Source: an uncultured Gemmiger sp. (GTDB taxonomy: Bacteria > Bacillota > Clostridia > Oscillospirales > Ruminococcaceae). From it: 39,047 nt of DNA. Positions 15,817 to 25,030 of this stretch are shown here, one piece after another. How positions within the stretch are numbered: position 1 is the first letter of the stretch; every line of letters starts with the position of its first letter. The DNA lies in assembly GCA_944386225.1 (NCBI GenBank), contig CALXAH010000031.1, forward strand, positions 1 to 39,047, given 5' to 3'. The notes under the pieces are model-generated. The model was not told the origin of the DNA. It worked only from the letters and a program-made list of their open reading frames with translations, and made no database searches. The translations under genes and the position numbers were made by a program.

Positions 15817-17566
15817 GTTTCTGAGCCGCATGAGCATCCAGAAAAGGTTTGCGCTGGTGCTGCTTTTTGGCGTGCTGGTTCCGGTGATCGTGTTCTGTTC
15901 CTGGCTGCTGCACAGCTGGAAGCTTCAGCTGGTGGACCAGCAGAAAACGACCCTGTCCGAACAGCTCAACCAGATCAGCGCCGACGTAAGCCAGGTAAGC
16001 GAACTGTGCGCGCTTTCTGCGCAGGCGTTCCAGAGCAACCGCCGTCTGCAGGGGCATCTGGAGAATCTGGCGGCCGGAAACAGGGCCGACACGGCAGAGC
16101 TGTATGAGTTCTATCAGAACGACATCACCAGCCTGCAGAATATCGTGTCGGTCAACTCTTTTTTGTACCGGATTCGGGTGTATTCCGTCTGCCCGCAGAT
16201 CGACGAGATATACCCGGTTCTGTTTGGCAGCGACAGAATGGCGGACATCGGCTGGGATCAGCCCATCCCCACAGACAGCTGCTGGTGGATTGACTACAGC
16301 GATACGATGTTCGGCGCGTCGGTTTCGCACCGGATGGCCCTGCTGCAGCCCATGAAAGGGATGAACGGGCAGACCAATGCCATGCTGGAGGTGTCGGCGG
16401 ATATGCCGCGCCTGTTCCCGCTGCTGTTCGACGGGCGAAGTGCGGCCCTGCTGACCCGCCAGGGGCGTGCCGTGGGGGCGCAGCCGCTGCTGGATCAGAC
16501 GGAACTGCTGCAGCAGGGATTCGGCGAGCCGCTTGCCATCCGCCAGCTGACGGTTGAGGGCAGCCCCGTTCTGCTGGGCACGGTGTACCTGGAACAGCTG
16601 GATGCGGTGTATGCACAGCGGATGGATCTGTCGGTCATATACCGGCGGGTGGCCTGGGTGCAGTTGGTGGCCACCGTATCGATGGTGCTGCTGGGGACTG
16701 TGTTCGCCTGGGCTGTGCGCTGCCTGGTAAACGGTATGCTGCGCCAGCTGGACTACGTGGTGCAGGGGGTACGGCAGTTTTCCCAGGGCAACCTGGATGT
16801 GGAGATCCCGGTGGAGGGCCAGGACGAGATCGGCCGTTTCTCCATGCAGATCAACGAGCTGTTGGCCGGTATCCGGCAGCTGATCCATCAGAACGTGGAG
16901 AAGGAGGTTCTGGTCAAGAACACCCAGATCCGGGCCCTTCAGAATCAGATCAACGCTCACTTTTTATACAATGTGCTGGAAGCCATCAAGATGATGGCGG
17001 AGATCGACGAAGAATACGATATAGCCGACGCGGTAACCAGTCTGGGCAAGCTGCTGCGGTATACCATGAAATGGAACCGCCGCACGGTGGCGCTTCAGGA
17101 GGAGCTGGAGCACATCAATAACTACATCGCGCTGGTCAACCTGCGCTATGACGGACAGATACGCCTGAACAAACAGGTGCCCGAAGCGCTCCTGGTTCAG
17201 GAGATCCCCAAACTGAGCCTGCAGCCCATAGTGGAGAATGCGGTGGTGCACGGGGGCAGCCATGAGGAGGATCGGGAGATCCGGATCACGGTAAGCCAGA
17301 CCGGGGATGTGGTGCGCATTGCCATCCGGAACGAAGGACGGGCCATGAGCCGGGAGGCTCTGGAACATCTGCGCCGCAGTATACAGGGGCTGGAAGAAAC
17401 CCGCTCCACCGGCGGCAACGGAATCGGACTGAAGAATGTGCAGGACCGGATCTGTATGACCTTCGGGCAGGAATACGGCATTACCGTGGATTCCCGCGAT
17501 GGCGCCGGAACCACGGTCACCGTTGCCGTGCCGTTCGGCCGTATCGGGCAGGGAGAAGGTACATGA
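15806..17566 (+). CDS. Sensor histidine kinase, YesM (HisKA_5/His_kinase) type
   Basis: A 586-residue membrane kinase. The order is a first membrane helix (about 15-37), an extracellular sensor region of about 240 residues, a second helix (about 280-302), a HAMP linker, the phospho-acceptor H385 in NAHFLYNVLEAI, and an HATPase domain with LQPIVENAVVHGG and GGNGIGLKNVQDRI. The residue before the histidine is Ala where most family members have Pro (NPHFLYN). Start ATG 15806 has GAGGTGG at a good distance; an ATG three bases earlier is too close. The overlap with the response-regulator gene is four bases. The expected role is to sense an extracellular sugar and switch on the surrounding operons. 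Confidence 0.93.
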   Translation: MKNKFLSRMSIQKRFALVLLFGVLVPVIVFCSWLLHSWKLQLVDQQKTTLSEQLNQISADVSQVSELCALSAQAFQSNRRLQGHLENLAAGNRADTAELYEFYQNDITSLQNIVSVNSFLYRIRVYSVCPQIDEIYPVLFGSDRMADIGWDQPIPTDSCWWIDYSDTMFGASVSHRMALLQPMKGMNGQTNAMLEVSADMPRLFPLLFDGRSAALLTRQGRAVGAQPLLDQTELLQQGFGEPLAIRQLTVEGSPVLLGTVYLEQLDAVYAQRMDLSVIYRRVAWVQLVATVSMVLLGTVFAWAVRCLVNGMLRQLDYVVQGVRQFSQGNLDVEIPVEGQDEIGRFSMQINELLAGIRQLIHQNVEKEVLVKNTQIRALQNQINAHFLYNVLEAIKMMAEIDEEYDIADAVTSLGKLLRYTMKWNRRTVALQEELEHINNYIALVNLRYDGQIRLNKQVPEALLVQEIPKLSLQPIVENAVVHGGSHEEDREIRITVSQTGDVVRIAIRNEGRAMSREALEHLRRSIQGLEETRSTGGNGIGLKNVQDRICMTFGQEYGITVDSRDGAGTTVTVAVPFGRIGQGEGT

Positions 17567-18445
17567 ACACTGTATTGATAGTAGAAGACGAAAAGATGAT
17601 CCGCAAGGGCCTGTGCACGATGGTGCAGCGGGCCCCGGTTCAGGCGGAAAGTATCCTGGAAGCAAAAAACGGGGTACAGGCGCTGGAAATCCTGCAGCGG
17701 CAGCCCGTGGATCTGCTGATCACCGATGTGCGCATGCCGGAGATGGACGGCATTCAGCTGGTGGAACGGGTTCATCAGCTGGAATGCCCGCCGCTGGTGC
17801 TGGTGGTAAGCGGATACGACGATTTTTCCTATGCGGTAAGCATGCTGCGCAACGGGGTGCAGGATTATATCCTGAATCCGGTGGACCGGGAAAAATTTTA
17901 CCAGGCGCTGGTTCAGATCGAAAGCAAGCTGAACAGCCGCCGGGCGGCGCTGCGCTCCAGCCTGGAGCGGCATCTGGGGAGACGGGCAGGCCGCCCCGCA
18001 GTTCCGGCGTATCTGGGATTTCAAATCCCCCGAACTGTATCTGGACGAGCTGTCGGTCTGGCTGGAAACGGTCTGCCAGCGGATCGGCCAGGAGTTCGCC
18101 GACCACGAAAGCAAGCAGAAGATCCGGCAGGCGGTGCAGTATGTGCAGAAAAACTTCCGCACCCCCATCAACATGGCGATGGTCAGCAACCACGTGTCGA
18201 TGAACTATTCCCTGTTCAGCCTGCTGTTCAAGCAGTATACCGGCACCAACTTTGTCGGATATCTGCAGGGCCTGCGGATCGACGAGGCCAAACGTCTGCT
18301 TACCGAAACCGACATGCGGGTGAACGAGATCAGCGCCCGGTACGGTTTTTCGGATGAAAAGCATTTTTTGAAGGTGTTCAAGGCGGCTACGGCGCTGTCG
18401 CCCACCGAATGGCGGAAGGTCAGCCGGCAGCGTGATCAGCCGTGA
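17563..18445 (+). pseudogene. AraC-type response regulator (YesN-like), frameshifted
   Basis: This gene would encode a receiver domain plus an AraC-type DNA-binding domain, the partner of the kinase. The receiver (about residues 1-120) has acidic residues VEDE and phospho-acceptor D55 in LITDVRMPEMDG. The C-terminal domain (18134-18445) carries two helix-turn-helix motifs ending in ARYGFSDEKHFLKVFKAAT. The two parts lie in different frames. Removing one G from the GGGG at 17976-17979 restores a continuous reading (HLGDGQAAPQFRRIWDFKSP..). As written, translation leaves frame after about residue 138. The receiver's conserved Lys (normally LKPVD) is Asn (ILNPVD). A sequencing error or real inactivation are both possible. 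Confidence 0.85.
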
Positions 18446-18473
18446 CACAGCAGAAGAAAAAGGAGCGATTTCC

Positions 18474-20717
18474 ATGAAACAGGCGGTGCAAGCTGTACTG
18501 AACCAAATGACCCTGCAGGAAAAAGCGGCCCTCTGCTCGGGCCGGGATTTCTGGCACATTGCCGGTGTGCCCCGCCTGGGCATTGCCCCGGCCATGGTGT
18601 CCGACGGCCCTCACGGGCTGCGCAAACAGAACGATCAGGCGGATCACCTGGGGGTGAACGAATCCATCCAGGCGGTCTGCTTCCCCGCGGGCTGCGCCAC
18701 CGCGTGCAGCTTTGACCGGGCTCTGCTGGAGAATATGGGCCGCGCGCTGGGCGCCGAGTGCCGGGCCGAGCAGGTGGATATCCTGCTGGGGCCCGCAGTC
18801 AATATCAAGCGCAGCCCTCTCTGCGGCCGTAACTTCGAGTATTACTCCGAAGACCCCTATCTGGCCGGTCAGGCCGCCGCCACCTTTATCCGGGGCGTGC
18901 AGAGCCGGCAGGTGGGCACCAGCGTGAAGCACTTCGCCGCCAACAACCAGGAATTCCGCCGTTTGACCAGATCTTCCAATATGAGCGAGCGCACACTGCG
19001 GGAGATCTACCTGCCTGCCTTTGAGGCCGCGGTCAGGGAAGCGGGCGCCTGGACGGTAATGTGCGCCTACAACCGGATCAACGGGGTGTTCGCCAGCGAA
19101 AATCCCACCCTCCTTACCGATATCCTGCGCAGGGAATGGGGCTTTGACGGGTTCGTCATGAGCGACTGGGGCGCGGTGAACGAAAAACTCCGGGCGGTTG
19201 AAGCGGGTCTCGAACTGGAGATGCCGGGCCCCTGTGACGCCAGCGTCCAAAAGGTCGTGCAGGCGGTGGAAAGCGGCGAACTGCCGCAGGAGGTGCTGGA
19301 TCAGGCGGCGGGCCGCATTCTGGAGATCCTGCTGCGGCGGCCGGAGCCCCAGTCCGGGGAATCCTTTAACCGGCAGCGGGATCACGACCTGGCGGCCCGG
19401 GTGGAAACCGAGTGCGCTGTTCTGCTGAAGAACAACGGCCTGCTGCCCCTTTCGCGCAGCAACGACCTGGCCTATATCGGCGCTTTTGCGCAGAAACCCC
19501 GGTATCAGGGCGGCGGATCCTCCCATATCAACGCGTTCCGGGTGGAGGGCGCGCTGGAATTTGCCCCGGAAGGAACCGTGTATCTGCCCGGTTTCTCCAC
19601 CCGGCAGGACAGTCCGGATCCCCAGGCGCTGGCGGCTGCGATGGAAGCGGCAGGCCGGGCGCGGGCGGCGGTCATCTTTGCCGGTCTGCCGGACGATTTT
19701 GAATGCGAAGGGTACGACCGTACCCACATGCGTCTGCCGGAATGCCAGAATCAGCTGATCCATGCGGTGGCGCAGGTACAGCCCAATACCGTGGTGGTTC
19801 TGCATCTGGGCAGCCCGGTGGAAACGCCCTGGGCCGACGAGGTGGCGGCGGTGCTTTGCGTGTATCTGGGCGGTGAGGCCGTCGGCCGCGCCACCGATGC
19901 GCTTCTGTACGGCGATGTCTGCCCCAGCGGCCGCCTGGCGGAAAGCTGGCCGCTGAAACTGGAGGATAACCCCAGCTTCCTGAACTTCCCCGGCGACGAG
20001 GAAGGGGTGGAGTACGCCGAAGGGGTGTTTGTGGGATACCGGTACTACGACAAAAAGGAGATGGCGGTTCGCTGGCCCTTCGGCCACGGCGAAAGCTATA
20101 CCACCTTTGCGTATTCCGACGCCCGCGTGCAGGTTGAAGACGGCAAGATCCTGGCCCAGGTGCGGGTGACCAACACCGGCAGCTGCTTCGGCAAGGAGGT
20201 CGTACAGCTGTATGTGCAGGACAGAACCGGCACGGCAAACCGCCCGCCCAAGGAGCTGAAAGGCTTTGAAAAGGTGGCGCTGGAACCCGGGCAGAGCAGG
20301 ATCGTCTGCTTTATTCTGGACGAGCGCGCCCTTTCCTGGTACAGCCCCAGCGGCTGGTATGCCGCGTCCGGCTGCTACCGGCTGCTGTTCGCCCACTCCA
20401 GCCGGGATGTGCGCGCCGGTGCCGACCTGGAATGGGTAAGCAGCCGCCGCCTGCCGATGCGGGTGCATCGCAATACCACGGTGGGGGCCCTGCTGGCCAA
20501 TCCCCGCACCGCGGCGGTGCTGGAACCGCTTCTGCGGCAGCAGCACACCCAGGAGGAAAGCGAGGTTTCGCGGGAGGCGATTACCGAGGAAATGCTGCGC
20601 CAGATGCTGGTAAACTCCCCGCTGCGCAGCGTGCAGAACTACCAGGGCTATACCGATGCGCAGCTGCAGCAGCTGATCGACCGGCTGCAGCAGGCGGCGG
20701 ACGGCGCCTGCGAATAA
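18474..20717 (+). CDS. GH3-family beta-glucosidase, intracellular
   Basis: A 747-residue glycoside hydrolase of family 3 that removes terminal beta-linked glucose. The N-terminal barrel carries the substrate-binding SDGPHG and KHFAANNQE motifs and the nucleophile D231 in GFVMSDWGA. The second alpha/beta domain includes GGGSSHINAF, and a fibronectin type III-like domain follows (about 560-640) before an alpha-helical tail. There is no signal peptide and no PA14 insert. ATG 18474 follows AAGGAG; an in-frame GTG at 18432 lacks a site. It lies 28 bases after the regulator gene and 16 bases from the reductase. With the phosphorylases it completes degradation of imported beta-glucan. Confidence 0.94.
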   Translation: MKQAVQAVLNQMTLQEKAALCSGRDFWHIAGVPRLGIAPAMVSDGPHGLRKQNDQADHLGVNESIQAVCFPAGCATACSFDRALLENMGRALGAECRAEQVDILLGPAVNIKRSPLCGRNFEYYSEDPYLAGQAAATFIRGVQSRQVGTSVKHFAANNQEFRRLTRSSNMSERTLREIYLPAFEAAVREAGAWTVMCAYNRINGVFASENPTLLTDILRREWGFDGFVMSDWGAVNEKLRAVEAGLELEMPGPCDASVQKVVQAVESGELPQEVLDQAAGRILEILLRRPEPQSGESFNRQRDHDLAARVETECAVLLKNNGLLPLSRSNDLAYIGAFAQKPRYQGGGSSHINAFRVEGALEFAPEGTVYLPGFSTRQDSPDPQALAAAMEAAGRARAAVIFAGLPDDFECEGYDRTHMRLPECQNQLIHAVAQVQPNTVVVLHLGSPVETPWADEVAAVLCVYLGGEAVGRATDALLYGDVCPSGRLAESWPLKLEDNPSFLNFPGDEEGVEYAEGVFVGYRYYDKKEMAVRWPFGHGESYTTFAYSDARVQVEDGKILAQVRVTNTGSCFGKEVVQLYVQDRTGTANRPPKELKGFEKVALEPGQSRIVCFILDERALSWYSPSGWYAASGCYRLLFAHSSRDVRAGADLEWVSSRRLPMRVHRNTTVGALLANPRTAAVLEPLLRQQHTQEESEVSREAITEEMLRQMLVNSPLRSVQNYQGYTDAQLQQLIDRLQQAADGACE

Positions 20718-20733
20718 GAAAGGAAACCGCTCT

Positions 20734-21750
20734 ATGGAAACGATCCGCGAAGAACGCTACGACACCATGGTATACCGGCGCTGCGGACGCAGCGGGCTGC
20801 GCCTGCCGCTGGTATCGCTGGGAATGTGGCACAATTTCGGCGATACCGCCCGTTACGATACGGTGCGCAGCATCTGCCTGACCGCCTTCAATCACGGGGT
20901 AACCCATTTTGACCTGGCCAACAATTACGGCCCCGAGGCGGGAAGCGCGGAACGCAACCTGGGCCGGGTGCTGAAAAATGAACTGGCCGGATACCGGGAC
21001 GAGCTGATTGTCAGCACCAAAGCGGGATACGGCATGTGGCCCGGCCCTTACGGCGACGGCGGCAGCCGGAAATACCTGCTGGCCAGCCTGGACCAGAGCC
21101 TGCGGCGGATGGGGCTGGAGTATGTGGATATCTTCTACCATCACCGTATGGACCCGGAAACTCCGCTGGAGGAAACCATGGGCGCCCTGGCCCAGGCCGT
21201 GCGCAGCGGCAAAGCCCTGTACGCGGGCCTGTCCAACTACGACGGCCCCACGTTGGAAAAGGCCTGCGCCATTCTGGAGGAGCTGCACTGTCCCTTCATC
21301 CTGAACCAGAACCGGTATTCGATGCTGGACCGAACCATCGAGAAAAACGGCCTGAAGGAAACCAGCGGCCGGCTGGGCAGAGGGATCATCGCTTTCAGCC
21401 CGCTGGAACAGGGCCTTCTCAGTGACCGTTACCTGAACGGCATCCCGGCGGACAGCCGCATATGCACCGACGGACGCTTCCTGCACCGCAGTGATCTGAC
21501 CGAACAGCGGCTGGCCCAGATCCGTGCCCTCAATGAGCTGGCCGGGCAGCGCGGCCAGACTCTGGCCCAGATGGCGCTGGCCTGGGTTTTGCGGGAGCCG
21601 GCGGTCACCAGCGTGGTGGTGGGGGCATCCCGCCCGGAGCAGCTGCCCCAGAACCTGCAGGGGCTGGATCAGCTGCACTTCTCCCAGCCGGAACTGGACG
21701 CGATCGACCGGATCGTGTTCGGCAGCCTGCCGGATTCCCAGGATATCTGA
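20734..21750 (+). CDS. Aldo-keto reductase, YghZ/Gpr-like
   Basis: A 338-residue NADPH-dependent oxidoreductase that is close to E. coli YghZ (L-glyceraldehyde 3-phosphate reductase) in sequence as I recall it, sharing SGLRLP..SLGMWHNFG, HFDLANNYGP and MWPGPYG.GGSRKYLLASLDQS. The catalytic set fits D60, Y65, K96 and H137. Last gene of the sugar locus; a bidirectional terminator follows eight bases after its stop. In other bacteria it reduces toxic triose aldehydes such as methylglyoxal or L-glyceraldehyde 3-phosphate, which would protect against spill-over from fast sugar catabolism. A sugar-specific ketone reductase role is an alternative. Confidence 0.92.
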   Translation: METIREERYDTMVYRRCGRSGLRLPLVSLGMWHNFGDTARYDTVRSICLTAFNHGVTHFDLANNYGPEAGSAERNLGRVLKNELAGYRDELIVSTKAGYGMWPGPYGDGGSRKYLLASLDQSLRRMGLEYVDIFYHHRMDPETPLEETMGALAQAVRSGKALYAGLSNYDGPTLEKACAILEELHCPFILNQNRYSMLDRTIEKNGLKETSGRLGRGIIAFSPLEQGLLSDRYLNGIPADSRICTDGRFLHRSDLTEQRLAQIRALNELAGQRGQTLAQMALAWVLREPAVTSVVVGASRPEQLPQNLQGLDQLHFSQPELDAIDRIVFGSLPDSQDI

Positions 21751-21757
21751 ACAAAGC

Positions 21758-21788
21758 AAAACGGGGACGCGTTTCGCGTCCCCGTTTT
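21758..21788. terminator. Bidirectional terminator between convergent genes
   Basis: AAAACGGGGACGCG (21758-21771) pairs with CGCGTCCCCGTTTT (21775-21788). The A and T runs on either side make it work for the reductase gene (plus) and for the amidotransferase gene (minus), which ends six bases away. Confidence 0.93.
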
Positions 21789-21793
21789 ATCGT

Positions 21794-23650
21794 TTACCGC
21801 AGCACAAAGAACTGCTCATACCAGAGGATGAAGCTGTAGATGCTCCAGATCTGGGTCATGGCGCCGGGCTTGGCGGTGCCGTTCTTGTGGCTGTCCAGCA
21901 GCCGGATGCAGGCTTCGGGCACAAAGAACTTGGCGCAAACCTCGCCCTCGAACTTCTCCCGTACCATGTTGTAGTACTTGTCCTGGCGCAGCCAGTCGTT
22001 CAGCGGTACCGGGAAGCCCAGTTTCTTGCGCTTGGCCACGCTCTCGGGCAGCTGGGCCATGGCGGCGCGGCGCAGGGCGATCTTGGTCTGCTCCTTGCCG
22101 CTGCGCAGCCGGGCGGGCAGGGCGGTGGCCACCTTCAGAACCTCCCGATCCAGGAACGGAACCCGCAGTTCCAGGCTGTTGGCCATGCTCATCCGGTCGG
22201 CCTTGAGCAGAATGTCGTAGAGCATCCAGGTGTGGATGTCCACCCACTGCAGCTGGGTGGGCTCATCCAGCCCCTTCACCTGATCGAAATAGGGCTTGAA
22301 CCATTCCTCCGGCTTCTTGCTGTGGTAGTCCTTCTTCAGGTACTGATCCCGCTCGGCCGGGGTGGAGAACACATAGTTGGCCCGCATGAACCGCTGCCAG
22401 GGCTCCATGGCGCCCCGTATCACAAAGTTCTTGCCCTTGAAAGCAGGCAGGCGCCTGGCCAGTGCGGCAGCCGCCTTGCGCAGCGGGGCAGGGGTTTTGC
22501 TGTACTCGGCAAAGTGCCAGGCTGCACAGTACATGGGGTACCCGCCGAACAGCTCATCCGCGCCCTCGCCGCTCAGCACCACCTTCACATACTTGGCCGC
22601 GTTCTTGGTCAGGAAGTAGAGCGGCACCTCACTGGGGTTGGGCATCGGTTCGTCCAGATACCACTGGATGGTCTGGTTTGCCTCAAAGAACTCGTCGGCA
22701 TTCACCTTGTTGGCAATGCTGGGCACCCCGATCTCCTTGCTGAACGCCTGGGCATAGGGCAGCTCGGAGTACTTCTCCTCCTCATACCCCACGCTGAAAG
22801 ACTTCACGTGGGGGGTACCCTTGGCCACCTCGTTCACCACAAAGCTGGAGTCCACGCCGCTGGAGAGGAAACAGCCCACCTCCACGTCGGCGATCTGATG
22901 GGCGGCCACGCTCTCGCTGAACACCTCGGTGATCTTCTTCTGCCATTCCTCGTCGGTCAGGCTTTCGTCCGCCTGGAACCGGATATCAAAGTACCGGCGG
23001 GTTTCCAGCTTGCCGTCCTTCCAGCGCAGCCAGTGGGCGCCGGGCAGTTTGTACACACCCCGGAACATGGTCTCCTCGTTGGGAATGTACTCGATGGACA
23101 GGTACTCCGGCAGACGCTCCTCGTTCAGATCCTTCACAAAGCCCGGATGGGGCAGGAAACTCTTGATCTCGCTGCCGAACAGGAAATGTCCGCCCTGGTT
23201 GTAGTAGTAATAGGGCTTGATGCCGAAGATGTCCCGGGCGCCGAACAGCGTCTCGTTCTTCTTGTCCCAGAGCATAAAGGCAAACATGCCCCGCAGCTTG
23301 GCGGGCATATCCTCGCCCCACTGCTCGTAGCCGTGCAGCAGCACCTCGGTGTCCGACCGGGTGGAAAAGGTGTGGCCCGCCGCCTCCAGTTCGGCGCGCA
23401 GGGCCTGGAAGTTGTAGATCTCCCCGTTGAACACCACCACCAGGCTGCCGTCCTCGTTGAACATGGGCTGGGTACCGCCCTCCAGGTCAATGATGGACAG
23501 CCGCCGGTGCCCCAGGGCTACCCGCTCGTCCACATAGAAACCCTCACCGTCCGGCCCCCGATGGGCAATCAGGTCGCCCATTGCCTTGATGGTGGCCCGG
23601 GCCTCGGCCTGTTCCAGTTTTGCCGCGGCAAAACCCACGAATCCGCACAT
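21794..23650 (-). CDS. asnB: Asparagine-synthase-family amidotransferase (paralogue 1)
   Basis: A 618-residue glutamine-dependent amidotransferase. The N-terminal glutaminase domain starts MCGFVGF with the nucleophile Cys2 exposed after Met removal, and includes AHRGPDGEG and FNGEIYNF. The ATP-pyrophosphatase domain has SSGVDSS near residue 260 and LSGEGADELFGGYPMY. Known members make asparagine, but others amidate peptidoglycan: AsnB on meso-diaminopimelate in Bacillus and Lactobacillus, and AsnH on D-Asp cross-bridges in Lactococcus. Here it is 18 bases downstream of a D-Asp-ligase-like gene and close to murE, so a cell-wall role is favoured. Ribosome binding site GGAGGG precedes the ATG. 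Confidence 0.9.
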   Translation of the reverse strand: MCGFVGFAAAKLEQAEARATIKAMGDLIAHRGPDGEGFYVDERVALGHRRLSIIDLEGGTQPMFNEDGSLVVVFNGEIYNFQALRAELEAAGHTFSTRSDTEVLLHGYEQWGEDMPAKLRGMFAFMLWDKKNETLFGARDIFGIKPYYYYNQGGHFLFGSEIKSFLPHPGFVKDLNEERLPEYLSIEYIPNEETMFRGVYKLPGAHWLRWKDGKLETRRYFDIRFQADESLTDEEWQKKITEVFSESVAAHQIADVEVGCFLSSGVDSSFVVNEVAKGTPHVKSFSVGYEEEKYSELPYAQAFSKEIGVPSIANKVNADEFFEANQTIQWYLDEPMPNPSEVPLYFLTKNAAKYVKVVLSGEGADELFGGYPMYCAAWHFAEYSKTPAPLRKAAAALARRLPAFKGKNFVIRGAMEPWQRFMRANYVFSTPAERDQYLKKDYHSKKPEEWFKPYFDQVKGLDEPTQLQWVDIHTWMLYDILLKADRMSMANSLELRVPFLDREVLKVATALPARLRSGKEQTKIALRRAAMAQLPESVAKRKKLGFPVPLNDWLRQDKYYNMVREKFEGEVCAKFFVPEACIRLLDSHKNGTAKPGAMTQIWSIYSFILWYEQFFVLR

Positions 23651-23668
23651 ATGCGTTTCCCTCCGCTC

Positions 23669-24898
23669 TCAGTCTTTCAGACTCTTGTTGCCGAAATACC
23701 GCTTGTACTTGCGGTAGTTGTTCAGCTGGTTCTTGATGTACCAGATGCCCCTCTTCAGGCTGAAATCCTCCTTGCAGAACAGCTGGTGGCTGACCTTGCC
23801 CTCCCGGATCAGCGCTTCGGCCTGGGCCAGCAGATCCTTGTCCTTCAGATACCGGCGCAAAATGCCCGCCGGGGCGATCATCCACAGGCTGCGGGTATCG
23901 GCAATGGTCAGCTCGGCGGGCTTGTGCAGCACCACGTCGTCCACCAGCCATTTGGCCAGGTTGTAGCCGCTGGCGGTCACAAAGAAGCTGCTGCGCCCCT
24001 GCCGGGGATTCATCTCGAACATCTTGTACTGGCCGTCCCGCATGTCGTACTTCATGTCGAAGTTGGAGAAGCCTTCCCAGCCCACGTCCTCCAGGAACGC
24101 CTTCATCCGGCCCATGAGTTCCTCGTCCTTCACCGACAGGATGGCCGCGTAGTTGCCGATGCCTTCGGGGGTCTGTTCCTCCAGCAGCGGACGGCCCAGC
24201 GCCATCAGCCGCACCTTGTGATCCAGGCCGGAGTAGCAGTTCAGCACCCGCATCTGGCAGTCCTCGCCGGGGATATACTCCTGCAGCACCAGGCTGTCCT
24301 GGTAGCTGGAGGAATAGATAGCCGCCACGATCTCCTCAAATTCCTGCCGGTTGTTGGCGATGAACACCTTTTTCTTGTGGGGGAACTTGCAGTTCCAGTA
24401 GGCCACACTGTTGGAAGCCTTGATGATGCAGGGGAAATCAAAGGGCAGCTGTACCGTGCGCCAGTTTTCGGCGGTACAGCCGAAGGTGCGCGGGAAGGCG
24501 ATGCCGTGCGCCTCGCAGGCCTTGTAGAAGTTCTCCTTCATGTCCAGCTGTTCCCACAGTTCGGGGGTGGGGCAGGCGAAATGATACAGCCCCTCCAGCG
24601 CGGCCCGGTTGCGGGCCATCAGGCCGGTGTAGTTGTCGCCGCAGCTTACCAGCACCCGGGTGGTGTTCGGATGATCGGCGGCAAATTGTTTCATCACCGC
24701 CACAAAAACCTCGTCCTCTTCCAGGCGGGGCTCCACCACGGCGATCTTCACCAGCTTGGAGTTGGCGGTGGCGGCCAGCGCCCCCTTGCCGATGGCCAGG
24801 CTGGTCACGCCGTATTCCATATAAAAGCTGCGGGCCATGCCGTATACGTTGGCATCGCTGCCCAGCAGTACCGGCAAAAGATTCGTCAGCTGTTCCAT
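23669..24898 (-). CDS. ATP-grasp ligase, D-aspartate-ligase-like
   Basis: A 409-residue ATP-grasp enzyme. From memory it resembles the Enterococcus faecium D-aspartate ligase (Aslfm), which adds D-Asp to the lysine of the peptidoglycan precursor. Shared blocks are LLGSDANVYGMARSF near the N-terminus, LQEYIPGEDCQMRVLN, LLEEQTPEGIGNYAAI and GFSNFDMKYD followed by FEMNPRQGRSSFFVTASG. The last contains Mg-ATP-binding acidic and Asn residues of the ATP-grasp fold. The start is ATG at 24896-24898. An upstream ATG at 24948-24950 lies only a few bases after the predicted transcription start and has no ribosome binding site. Same operon as the following amidotransferase. The substrate is inferred, not proven. 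Confidence 0.82.
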   Translation of the reverse strand: MEQLTNLLPVLLGSDANVYGMARSFYMEYGVTSLAIGKGALAATANSKLVKIAVVEPRLEEDEVFVAVMKQFAADHPNTTRVLVSCGDNYTGLMARNRAALEGLYHFACPTPELWEQLDMKENFYKACEAHGIAFPRTFGCTAENWRTVQLPFDFPCIIKASNSVAYWNCKFPHKKKVFIANNRQEFEEIVAAIYSSSYQDSLVLQEYIPGEDCQMRVLNCYSGLDHKVRLMALGRPLLEEQTPEGIGNYAAILSVKDEELMGRMKAFLEDVGWEGFSNFDMKYDMRDGQYKMFEMNPRQGRSSFFVTASGYNLAKWLVDDVVLHKPAELTIADTRSLWMIAPAGILRRYLKDKDLLAQAEALIREGKVSHQLFCKEDFSLKRGIWYIKNQLNNYRKYKRYFGNKSLKD

Positions 24899-24961
24899 AC
24901 TTGATTCTGCCTCGATTCCCGCGCGCGCGGCGCGTGTAATAATAAGGGTCATACGGCTTTT

Positions 24962-24990
24962 ATTGTACTTCCGCCGGGGCGGTATGTCAA
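24962..24990 (-). promoter_or_regulatory. SigA promoter for the ATP-grasp/amidotransferase operon
   Basis: On the minus strand: TTGACA (24985-24990), a 17-base spacer, and TACAAT (24962-24967). This is near consensus. Transcription would begin near 24955, giving a leader of about 55 bases and supporting the ATG at 24898 as the start. Confidence 0.88.
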
Positions 24991-25001
24991 TCAAAAAGCC
25001 C

Positions 25002-25030
25002 TTTTAAAGCGGCTGTTTTCGTAGTATAAT
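25002..25030 (+). promoter_or_regulatory. Promoter for the second amidotransferase and murE
   Basis: A consensus TATAAT at 25025-25030 with a poor -35 (TTTTAA, 25002-25007, 17-base spacing). It is back-to-back with the minus-strand promoter; the two -35 boxes are 11 bases apart. Confidence 0.7.

Noticed and set aside
21524-24904. Open frame of over 1100 codons on the plus strand across the ATP-grasp and amidotransferase genes
   Set aside because: Both minus-strand genes have complete family motifs and proper starts; the plus-strand reading is their shadow and crosses a strong terminator.
24899-24950. Longer N-terminus for the ATP-grasp protein from the ATG at 24950
   Set aside because: It would begin only about five bases after the predicted transcription start and lacks a ribosome binding site.
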